Source: RGIG6374 sp045600965 (GTDB lineage Bacteria; Bacteroidota; Bacteroidia; Bacteroidales; UBA932). Taken from it: a DNA stretch of 47,648 nt. The first letter of the stretch is position 1, and each line of letters begins with the position of its first letter. The position numbers were made by a program, and so were the translations under genes. Below are positions 41,145-47,174 of the stretch, one piece after another. The stretch is taken from assembly GCA_045600965.1 (NCBI GenBank), contig JAZRYW010000036.1:1-47648 (forward strand). The letters are read 5' to 3'. A model generated the notes under the pieces. It searched no databases. It saw nothing but the letters and a program-made list of their open reading frames with translations, and was not told the origin of the DNA.

Positions 41145-42659
41145 TTATCTCGTGTACTTGTAGCCAATCTTTTCGGTGGCCCACCTGATGAAATGCTTCA
41201 TATTGGGAGCGTCGGTGTGACCGCCGTCGTGCTGGCGCCAGGCCAGATTGCCATCCAGGACATCCTGATTCACAGCGGGCATAGGCGTGTTGCGGTAGTC
41301 GTTGCCGAGCCCCAGGTCGGTGGAACCGACAAGCAGGTAGGCTTCTCCCGCGGCGATGGTGGCCTGCCAGCTGCCGTACTGGTCGAGCCAGAGGGCATCT
41401 CCCTGCTCGGGAATGCCGTAACTGATGAAGCAGAGGCGGGGTGCGCACATTGCTATGAGCTGGTGAGAATCGACGGGGAGCATATCGGCGGTCCCGGCGC
41501 CGTTACGCCCTGCCACTGCGTTGTATTTGATGTAGTTGCCGGCCATCCAGTGGTATTCGCCGCTTGTGGCGAGATTTTCAAGCCCTTCTCCGAAGATACG
41601 CCTGTGGAGGGCGGCGCCGCCCTTGCCGGACGAGCCGATGAGCCCCATCGCGAACCTCTCCTCGAATGCGAGGGTGACAAGAGCCGCCTTGCCGTAGCGT
41701 GACACTCCTTCTATCCCCACGTGGGCTGCATCCACGTCGGGGTCTGTCTCAAGGTAGTCGAGGCCGCGGGCGGCGCCCCAGGCCCAGGCTCTCAGAGCGC
41801 CCCAGTCGTCCGGCTTGCGGGGCTGGCCCTTGTTCACGAGGCCTATTATGCCGCGGGTGAGGCCCGCGCCGTTGTCGGCCTGTATGCTTGACGGATCAAT
41901 CATCGCATATCCCCATCCTGCCGCGAGAAGCTGCTGGTTTGAAGGAGGCTCCTGTCCGGGAGCCTGCGGCCTGAGGAAGGCCGCGAAAGGATTGGCGGGC
42001 TCGAAAGGCTGCCAGGCGGGGTATTTCTTCATAAGCTCGGCGGTCTGTTCATTTGCTGCGAGCATCTGGCGGATTGCCTTGTTGATGATCTCCATATCCT
42101 CCATTGAGGGGGTGACGGGGTTGGGGAGATTGGCCGGGCCGAACATCATCAGCACCGGAACGGGGCCCTTTGCGTCAGCGGGAGTGACGACAACCATCCG
42201 TATGTCGACCTCGATTTCGGGGCAGGCGGAGTTGTCGACGTGTCCGATGACTTTCCTTGCCTTTGCGGGAATCATTCCGACTCTCTCTGTCTCTTCACAT
42301 TCCACTGTCCAGGTCACGTCCGGAACGTTTTCCGGAACACGGCCGTATATTTCGCTCTCGAAGCCCTCCTTTATTTCGGGACGGCGCACTTCCCACCAGT
42401 CACGTTCGGTGATGACCTTCTTTCCCCGGGCGGTCTTCATCAGTTCGGGGATGTCAGGGTAGGGGTTGGCTTTCGACTCGTCGTAATTGGCGGCATAGGG
42501 GCTGCTCCGGTCAGAGTCGAATCCACGTCTTACCGATGTTATGCCGAGCTGGTCCAGCATATTCTGGAAATCCTCTTCGGTGGTGAATGTCACGGGTTTC
42601 TGTGCGAATGAAGGTATGCACAGCAGGATGGAGGTTGCAAGGATGATAAGTCTTCTCAT
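41145..42659 (-). CDS. CE15-like glucuronoyl esterase / alpha-beta hydrolase
   Basis: A 504-residue secreted protein (signal peptide ending SFAQ). The nucleophile elbow GIEGVSRYGKAALVTLAFEE (Ser320, GxSRxGK pattern) and GLIGSSGKGGAALHRR are those of carbohydrate esterase family 15. A His near the end (HDGGHTDAPN, His481) fits the triad. Known CE15 enzymes cut ester bonds between glucuronoxylan and lignin or related esters. A Pro/Ala-rich segment (about 205-245) looks like a family insert. The start at 42659 is preferred because upstream codons cross a terminator. Substrate is inferred only. Confidence 0.8.
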   Translation of the reverse strand: MRRLIILATSILLCIPSFAQKPVTFTTEEDFQNMLDQLGITSVRRGFDSDRSSPYAANYDESKANPYPDIPELMKTARGKKVITERDWWEVRRPEIKEGFESEIYGRVPENVPDVTWTVECEETERVGMIPAKARKVIGHVDNSACPEIEVDIRMVVVTPADAKGPVPVLMMFGPANLPNPVTPSMEDMEIINKAIRQMLAANEQTAELMKKYPAWQPFEPANPFAAFLRPQAPGQEPPSNQQLLAAGWGYAMIDPSSIQADNGAGLTRGIIGLVNKGQPRKPDDWGALRAWAWGAARGLDYLETDPDVDAAHVGIEGVSRYGKAALVTLAFEERFAMGLIGSSGKGGAALHRRIFGEGLENLATSGEYHWMAGNYIKYNAVAGRNGAGTADMLPVDSHQLIAMCAPRLCFISYGIPEQGDALWLDQYGSWQATIAAGEAYLLVGSTDLGLGNDYRNTPMPAVNQDVLDGNLAWRQHDGGHTDAPNMKHFIRWATEKIGYKYTR

Positions 42660-42737
42660 AATTTTGTCGCTCAACTTTTCCACGAAGATACGAATAAACA
42701 GCGAGTCCGGCAATAGCCGGCGGTGAACTGAATAAAG

Positions 42738-42763
42738 AAGGCCGACCATTGCCGGTCGGCCTT
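42738..42763 (-). terminator. hairpin 2 of a tandem terminator after the FGQSID gene
   Basis: AAGGCCGACC (42738-42747) pairs perfectly with GGTCGGCCTT (42754-42763) over a 6-base loop. Read on the - strand the stem is followed by a CTTTATTC run. It lies between the FGQSID gene and the esterase gene. Confidence 0.75.
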
Positions 42764-42773
42764 ATGTATTGAA

Positions 42774-42793
42774 CACCGGGGATTACCCCGGTG
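42774..42793 (-). terminator. hairpin 1 of a tandem terminator after the FGQSID gene
   Basis: CACCGGGG (42774-42781) pairs perfectly with CCCCGGTG (42786-42793) around an ATTA loop. It is the first hairpin met by - strand transcripts, 20 bases after the stop codon. It has no long T run, so it may act with the second hairpin or protect the mRNA end. Confidence 0.55.
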
Positions 42794-42812
42794 TGATTTT
42801 GTCAATGAATCA

Positions 42813-43607
42813 TCAGTCCATGCTCTGGCCGAAATTGAGGTTCTGGCCGAAATCAATGCTCTGACCGAAATCAATGCTCTGGCCGAAATCGATGCTCTGG
42901 CCGAAATCGATGCTCTGACCGAAACCGAGGCTGCCGGCCATTTCAGTGAAATCGGAGGCTTCAGCTTTCCAATAGTCGAGTTCTTCCTTCTCGCCGTTCA
43001 GGTAGGCGTCTCCGGCACAGTATCTTGTCCATTCTACAACGAGGCCGGCAATCACGTCGCAGTTCTCACCGCTGTTGTTCTGGAGGTAGTCGCTTGCGGT
43101 GTTGACGAAGGCCTTGCCGATGGCGAGCTGGTTTTTGATCTTCTGATAGCCCACAACGACATTGCTGGAAGCCTGTTCGAATTCAGGAGCCTTCTTGCCC
43201 TCGGCAATTTTCTTCATACCGGCGCTGGCGATGTTGATGGACTGTTTGGTGTTGTGCGCCTTTGCGTTGAGCGAGAACACGCTTCTGATGGCATTCTTGA
43301 ATTCGGGAATGTCGGAGCAGACATCGATGGTCTTGGAAGTGAGTTCCTCAAGGCCGTTCATACGCGCTTCCAAAACTGCATAGGTGTTTTCAGTGCGTTT
43401 GAAGAAAGTCTCGTCGTTCTGGAGTTTCTCTTCAATGATGGTGAATTCGGGGTCTTCTATCACGTCGCTGGAGAAGCCGACCTTTGCGATGTTGCCGCTG
43501 GTCATACCGCTCTGGATGTCATTTGTGCCGAGCAGGAAACTTGCGCCGAAGCCCACTACGAGGGCGAGAACGAGATAGATTGCGAGGTTGATTTTCTTGA
43601 TGTACAT
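42813..43607 (-). CDS. membrane-anchored helical protein with C-terminal FGQSID repeats
   Basis: A 264-residue protein not recognised as a known family. Residues 7-27 form one membrane helix or uncleaved signal (INLAIYLVLALVVGFGASFL). Residues about 50-220 are predicted mostly helical with three cysteines (DVCSD, ENCDV, RYCAG), which suits an extracytoplasmic helical bundle. The last 36 residues are six hexapeptides: four FGQSID, then FGQNLN and FGQSMD, running right to the stop. It has a good promoter and tandem terminator hairpins, so it is transcribed alone. Function unknown; the repeats could mediate self-association or binding. Confidence 0.7.
   Translation of the reverse strand: MYIKKINLAIYLVLALVVGFGASFLLGTNDIQSGMTSGNIAKVGFSSDVIEDPEFTIIEEKLQNDETFFKRTENTYAVLEARMNGLEELTSKTIDVCSDIPEFKNAIRSVFSLNAKAHNTKQSINIASAGMKKIAEGKKAPEFEQASSNVVVGYQKIKNQLAIGKAFVNTASDYLQNNSGENCDVIAGLVVEWTRYCAGDAYLNGEKEELDYWKAEASDFTEMAGSLGFGQSIDFGQSIDFGQSIDFGQSIDFGQNLNFGQSMD
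42816..42923 (-). repeat. six tandem 18-bp units encoding FGQSID
   Basis: Six in-frame 18-base units with the + strand pattern ATC-(A/G)AT-GCT-CTG-(G/A)CC-GAA. The inner four are nearly identical and the outer two are diverged. Such in-frame arrays can gain or lose units by slippage without breaking the frame. Confidence 0.9.
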
Positions 43608-43652
43608 AATTCCTTTATTTTAATTGTTTATTGTTTGTGTTTCGTTTTCATT

Positions 43653-43679
43653 CTTCCGGGGCTTCCCTTCTTCCGGGGC
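43653..43679. repeat. 10-bp direct repeat in the FGQSID gene leader
   Basis: CTTCCGGGGC occurs at 43653-43662 and again at 43670-43679, 17 bases apart, between the promoter and the start of the FGQSID gene. It might be a regulator site or a chance duplication. Confidence 0.35.
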
Positions 43680-43699
43680 GTTCCCTCCGTTTTCCGATG

Positions 43700-43732
43700 C
43701 AAAGTTAGGTGCACGTCCTGCAAGTTTGCAAA
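43700..43732 (-). promoter_or_regulatory. Bacteroides-type promoter for the FGQSID gene
   Basis: On the - strand TTTG (complement of 43729-43732), 21 bases, then TAACTTTG (complement of 43700-43707). Transcription would begin about 85-90 bases before the ATG at 43607. Confidence 0.65.
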
Positions 43733-43862
43733 CACATTTACGCATTGAGAAAACAAATTGTGAAAATTTGAGAAGCATTGGTAAGACAAGACAAAAAATA
43801 AGCGAAAAAGAATATTGTCAGACCCCTCGGTTTGTGAATTTGTTAATCATCGGCGTGCCGTT

Positions 43863-43893
43863 TTTGCGAAATTGTGATTAATTCATAATTTTG
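43863..43893 (+). promoter_or_regulatory. Bacteroides-type promoter for araC-prsW
   Basis: TTTG (43863-43866), 19 bases, then TAATTTTG (43886-43893). The start of transcription would fall near 43900, leaving a leader of about 15 bases before the ATG at 43915. Confidence 0.65.
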
Positions 43894-43914
43894 CCGGGTG
43901 AAAAAGGGCCGCCT

Positions 43915-44946
43915 ATGCAGACGTTGATGATAAAGATATTGCCTTCAGCCATTATGCTGTTCTGGGCGATACGCATCTTCCTCAAACAGGGAGTGCGCCG
44001 CCACCAGCTGTTTATGGCGGCAGGTATGATGGTGGCGGTGATGACCATTCTGGCAGGTAACTACATAGCGCTCTTTATGTACCCCTTCTTCCTGCTGGCG
44101 GTTCGTGACATCACGGTCCCGGGCGGCATCACCAAGTGGGAAACGCTGCTCTTCCTTCCGTCCCTGCTGCTGATTCCCTTCAACCAGACGCTGTTCGCCC
44201 GTATCTTCCTGCTGGCGCAGGTGGTCATCCTCTCCGTGTGGCTCATAATTGAAGTGATGCGCTACCGCAGGCTTATGTCCGAATATTTCGATACCGGAAG
44301 CGACACCAGCGACTACCTTGGCCAGACCATCATCTATCTGCTGTCCACCGTGACGCTCATCATAGTGATCATACTCCTTCCGGAGCACGTGACCGGCATA
44401 CCTCTGGTCACCGGCATCCTGTCCCTGGTCATAGCGGTGCTTCAGTTCCTGATGGGATACAGCACCTTCCACCTTCAGGACAGCCCTACCGCCTCCGAAC
44501 TCGAGGAGCCCGATGTTCCCGAGGTCACGGACGCTTCCACGGAGACTGCCTCCCCTGAAGGGGCCGCGCCCGCCGCTATGTCCGAGGCCCCCGCTCCCGA
44601 CTCTGCCCCCGATGCCGACAGACGGCTTCTCCAGCGTATTATCGACGAGAGGCTCTTCACGGATCCCACCGTCTCGCTGGTCTCGCTGGCCGCCGCCCTG
44701 AACACCAACCGTACCTACCTTTCCAACAAGATACACGCCTGCTATCATCAGAATTTCTCCGACTTCATCAACACCCTGCGCATCAAAAATGCCGTGGAGC
44801 TGATGGCTGAGGCAGGCACTGACATCAATATCAAGGACGTGGCGATGCAGTCCGGCTACAGCAACCTGCAGTCGTTCTACCGCAATTTCGCCCTGATAAT
44901 GGATATGACACCCAAATCCTGGCAATTGAAAAACCTTCAGCGATGA
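43915..44946 (+). CDS. membrane-tethered AraC-family regulator
   Basis: A 343-residue protein. Residues 1-180 hold six or seven hydrophobic helices. Residues about 188-235 form a Pro/Ala/Glu/Asp-rich linker (ELEEPDVPEVTDAS; EGAAPAAMSEAPAPD) of low complexity. Residues about 240-343 form an AraC DNA-binding domain with two helix-turn-helix units (SLAAALNTNRTYLSNKI; IKDVAMQSGYSNLQSFYRNF). The ATG at 43915 is used; a TTG eight codons earlier overlaps the promoter. The stop overlaps the prsW-type start (ATGA), so both proteins are made together. It may be a membrane sensor whose DNA-binding part works tethered or after cleavage. Confidence 0.85.
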   Translation: MQTLMIKILPSAIMLFWAIRIFLKQGVRRHQLFMAAGMMVAVMTILAGNYIALFMYPFFLLAVRDITVPGGITKWETLLFLPSLLLIPFNQTLFARIFLLAQVVILSVWLIIEVMRYRRLMSEYFDTGSDTSDYLGQTIIYLLSTVTLIIVIILLPEHVTGIPLVTGILSLVIAVLQFLMGYSTFHLQDSPTASELEEPDVPEVTDASTETASPEGAAPAAMSEAPAPDSAPDADRRLLQRIIDERLFTDPTVSLVSLAAALNTNRTYLSNKIHACYHQNFSDFINTLRIKNAVELMAEAGTDINIKDVAMQSGYSNLQSFYRNFALIMDMTPKSWQLKNLQR

Positions 44947-45935
44947 CAATAGCATTCATTTCCTTACTCCCCATTCTGCTTTACATCCTTGTCCTCAAGA
45001 TGTTCGACAGTTTCGCGCTTGCCAAGTGGAAACTCCTCGCCGGGTGCTTTGCCGCAGGCCTGGCGAGCTGCCTGATTGCTTTCCTGCTCGGCCGCAGCTC
45101 CATTGGAGGCATATTCGACGTGACCGTCGGCGGCAGGGAATTCTCACTGATGCCCATACTCGAGGAACTGCTCAAGGCCGTGCTGCCCCTGATTCTGGTC
45201 TGCAGCCGCAGGATACGCTTCATGGCGGAGGCCCTCATCTACGGGGCTGCTGCGGGCGGCGGATTCTCCCTGCTCGAAAATGCTGTATATCTTTATTATA
45301 TTCCCGATATGGAGGTCGGCACGGCAATCGTCAGAGGCTTCGGCTGCGCCATACTTCACATAGGCTGCACCGCGCTTGTCGCCACTGCGGCCCTTGTCCT
45401 CATCGGCAAGAAGCTTTCCACCGCCAGGGTGGCGCTCGCTTTCATCCCGTCCCTGATAATCCATCTGCTCTACAACAACCTGCAGGAATATCAAGTCGTG
45501 TCGCCTATGGTGATGCTCGTCGCCATCATCGTGCTTTTCGTCGTCCTGCTTCTCATCCTTTTCGGGCAGGGCGAAAAGGCCATCTATAAATGGATGGACC
45601 ACAGCATAAGCATAGACATCCAGACCCGCGCCGCCATTATGAGCGGCAATTTCGCCTCCACCAGGGCCGGCGAGTATCTGCTGAGCGTCAAGGAGAGGTT
45701 CAGCCCGGAGGATTTCTTCGATATGATTTGCTATGTGCAGCTTTTCCTCGAAATCAAGATCGAAAAGCAGAGCATAATGCTGCTCAAGCAGGCCGGATTC
45801 GATGACGATTCGATGGGTATCGACCTTAAGGAGCACGAAGCCAAGAAGGCGGAGATGGAATCCATAGAGAAGAGGGTCGGCCGCACGGCTATGTGGGTGC
45901 TCGCCCCTCTGGTCAAGGACGAAGTCCATCAGTAA
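44943..45935 (+). CDS. PrsW-family intramembrane glutamic protease
   Basis: A 330-residue protein with about seven or eight membrane helices in the first 215 residues. The family motifs are in place: EELLK (Glu74, Glu75, Lys78), GGGFSLLENAVY (Phe108, Glu112) and a conserved His (His139 in CAILHIGCTALV). B. subtilis PrsW cleaves the anti-sigma factor RsiW within the membrane region. About 115 cytoplasmic residues follow the last helix (AAIMSGNFASTRAGEYLLSV; a Lys/Glu-rich helix) and are not part of the core family. It is coupled to the AraC gene by a 4-base overlap. Confidence 0.82.
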   Translation: MTIAFISLLPILLYILVLKMFDSFALAKWKLLAGCFAAGLASCLIAFLLGRSSIGGIFDVTVGGREFSLMPILEELLKAVLPLILVCSRRIRFMAEALIYGAAAGGGFSLLENAVYLYYIPDMEVGTAIVRGFGCAILHIGCTALVATAALVLIGKKLSTARVALAFIPSLIIHLLYNNLQEYQVVSPMVMLVAIIVLFVVLLLILFGQGEKAIYKWMDHSISIDIQTRAAIMSGNFASTRAGEYLLSVKERFSPEDFFDMICYVQLFLEIKIEKQSIMLLKQAGFDDDSMGIDLKEHEAKKAEMESIEKRVGRTAMWVLAPLVKDEVHQ

Positions 45936-45963
45936 CCTACTGGTTCGGCCCCGCTCTGCGGTG

Positions 45964-45994
45964 TTTGGACTTTCGTCAAAAAGCATTACCTTTG
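45964..45994 (+). promoter_or_regulatory. Bacteroides-type promoter for tRNA-Leu
   Basis: TTTG (45964-45967), exactly 19 bases, then TACCTTTG (45987-45994), 10 bases before the mature tRNA start. It is one of the best consensus matches in the window. Confidence 0.75.
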
Positions 45995-46004
45995 TAAAAG
46001 GAAC

Positions 46005-46090
46005 GCCCGAGTGTTGGAATCGGTAGACAAGAAGGACTTAAAATCCTTTGTCCAGCAATGGACGTACGGGTTCAAGTCCCGTCTCGGGCA
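46005..46090 (+). tRNA. tRNA-Leu, anticodon TAA
   Basis: The acceptor arms GCCCGAG (46005-46011) and CTCGGGC (46083-46089) pair fully, with discriminator A at 46090. The anticodon stem AAGGA/TCCTT encloses CTTAAAA with TAA at 46039-46041. A long variable arm (GTCC/GGAC) and the T arm (ACGGG, TTCAAGT, CCCGT) complete a class II tRNA. CCA is not encoded. It reads UUA and, by wobble, UUG codons. Confidence 0.97.
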
Positions 46091-46616
46091 CCGGCAACTC
46101 CCACAATTGAGTCGTGGGGATTTGAATCGAATCAGTACGAGAGCACTCCTTCAAGACAGTCCGAGGTCGAACATCAGGACGGTCAAGATTGGAAGAACTA
46201 TGAGTATACTGTCGAATTTCATCCTGATTTTGAAGATCCTTGCAAATATACTCATTGTTCGGCAAACTGTAGATTGGCTTTATGTCGGTTCATCCGCCCT
46301 ACACGCGAGTGAAAAAGGAACGAAGTGACTGCCGTGGCGCGGAGTGTTGCAGACTCGTCAACTACAATTTGCTTCTGCAAATCAATTCCTCCCTTGCAGC
46401 ACTTCACGTCCCAGCAGTCCATCGCTGGTCGGAGAACAAAATTGCACAAAATGTTCTTTTGACTGCAGAAATTTGCAATGAGAAGAACAAATCGGCCTCA
46501 AATGTTCTTGCTGCCACTTCGGTGTTATTGGGTACCCACGTGGTTTGTCGGATGCTTACCGCTTTCGGGATTGTGGGTTCGCTCCTGTACCAAGTAGCAG
46601 ACCTGCGGATTTATAG
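46091..46616. other. gene-poor, possibly decayed region after tRNA-Leu
   Basis: No convincing gene is seen. Frames here are short or implausible in composition (for example 46282-46794 on + and 46252-46449 on -), lack start-site context and overlap each other on both strands. TGTTCTT occurs twice and AAGAACA once between about 46450 and 46510. Base composition is more A/T-rich than in the flanking genes. It may be a remnant of an element integrated at the tRNA, or conserved non-coding DNA. Confidence 0.5.
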
Positions 46617-46808
46617 CGAGAGAGCGTCCATAAATGGTTTCAAATCAAAATACATCAGTCGCGTATCGTCATCCCTGTCGCTTTCTGTAAAAAAAGAGAG
46701 GTCGCATACGCACAACTGTATGATTTTTGCAACTACACATATGAACCCGCAACAGGAGTTGTCGAACTCAAAGGCGACAAGGCAGACAAATTGATATCAC
46801 TGTTATAG
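46617..46808 (+). pseudogene. possible 3' gene remnant without a start
   Basis: After a TAG at 46614-46616 there are 63 open codons with a protein-like reading (IVIPVAFCKKREVAYAQLYD, then YTYEPATGVVELKGDKADKL) ending in TAG at 46806-46808. A terminator hairpin follows within 15 bases. There is no ATG, so this looks like the tail of a broken gene. The overlapping frame 46282-46794 gives a longer but less protein-like reading. No family is recognised. Confidence 0.35.
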
Positions 46809-46821
46809 ACTCAATAATATG

Positions 46822-46852
46822 AAAAGCATCCAATCATTATTCGGGTGCTTTT
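46822..46852 (+). terminator. hairpin terminator after the gene remnant
   Basis: AAAAGCATCC (46822-46831) pairs with GGGTGCTTTT (46843-46852), with one G-U pair, around an 11-base loop. The 3' arm ends in TTTT followed by CTATTATT. It is a good Rho-independent candidate. Confidence 0.7.
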
Positions 46853-46935
46853 CTATTATTCATCAGCACATACCATTAAGTTTGACGCGCTACTAACTGG
46901 TATAGGCTAAAAATCATTGAGCCCGGAATAGAAGT

Positions 46936-46967
46936 TTTGGGAGTTCCACTTATTTTGGTTACCTTTG
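46936..46967 (+). promoter_or_regulatory. Bacteroides-type promoter for the terminal lipoprotein gene
   Basis: TTTG (46936-46939), 20 bases, then TACCTTTG (46960-46967). It drives a leader of about 200 bases that holds the G9 tract and a long hairpin before the ATG at 47175. Confidence 0.75.
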
Positions 46968-47030
46968 TACGATATGACGCTTACCCTCGCTTATACTATA
47001 CTGTCAAAGGACATCCTCTCAAATTCGGCT

Positions 47031-47039
47031 GGGGGGGGG
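47031..47039 (+). repeat. G9 homopolymer in the leader
   Basis: Nine consecutive G residues lie about 65 bases downstream of the presumed transcription start and 135 before the ATG. It is the only such long G run in the window. Tracts of this kind slip during replication and can switch surface genes on or off. Confidence 0.8.
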
Positions 47040-47085
47040 TAAATAACGGCTTTATAATCAACAAATTAACATTTAACGACAAGGG

Positions 47086-47124
47086 ATTCCGCCTGCGGTC
47101 CGTTCATTGGACCACGGGCGGGAT
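47086..47124 (+). promoter_or_regulatory. long leader hairpin upstream of the lipoprotein gene
   Basis: The 16-base arm 47086-47101 pairs with 47109-47124 with a single C-A mismatch and two G-U pairs, around a 7-base loop (GTTCATT). No T tract follows, so it is not a simple terminator. It may be an attenuator part, an RNA-stabilising stem or a binding site. Confidence 0.7.
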
Positions 47125-47174
47125 TCGTATATACTGAATCAACATAACAATAAATATTATTAAAATCAAAAAGA

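Noticed and set aside
42738..42793. Two adjacent hairpins as recombination or attachment sites
   Set aside because: They lie just after a stop codon on the - strand and are better explained as tandem terminators.
42816..42923. Tandem repeats as a CRISPR array
   Set aside because: The units are contiguous 18-mers without spacers and are in frame inside a coding sequence.
46282..46794. 170-codon + strand frame after tRNA-Leu
   Set aside because: It overlaps other open frames on both strands, has no start-site context or promoter, and its composition does not look like a folded protein; a coherent reading near its end is in another frame.
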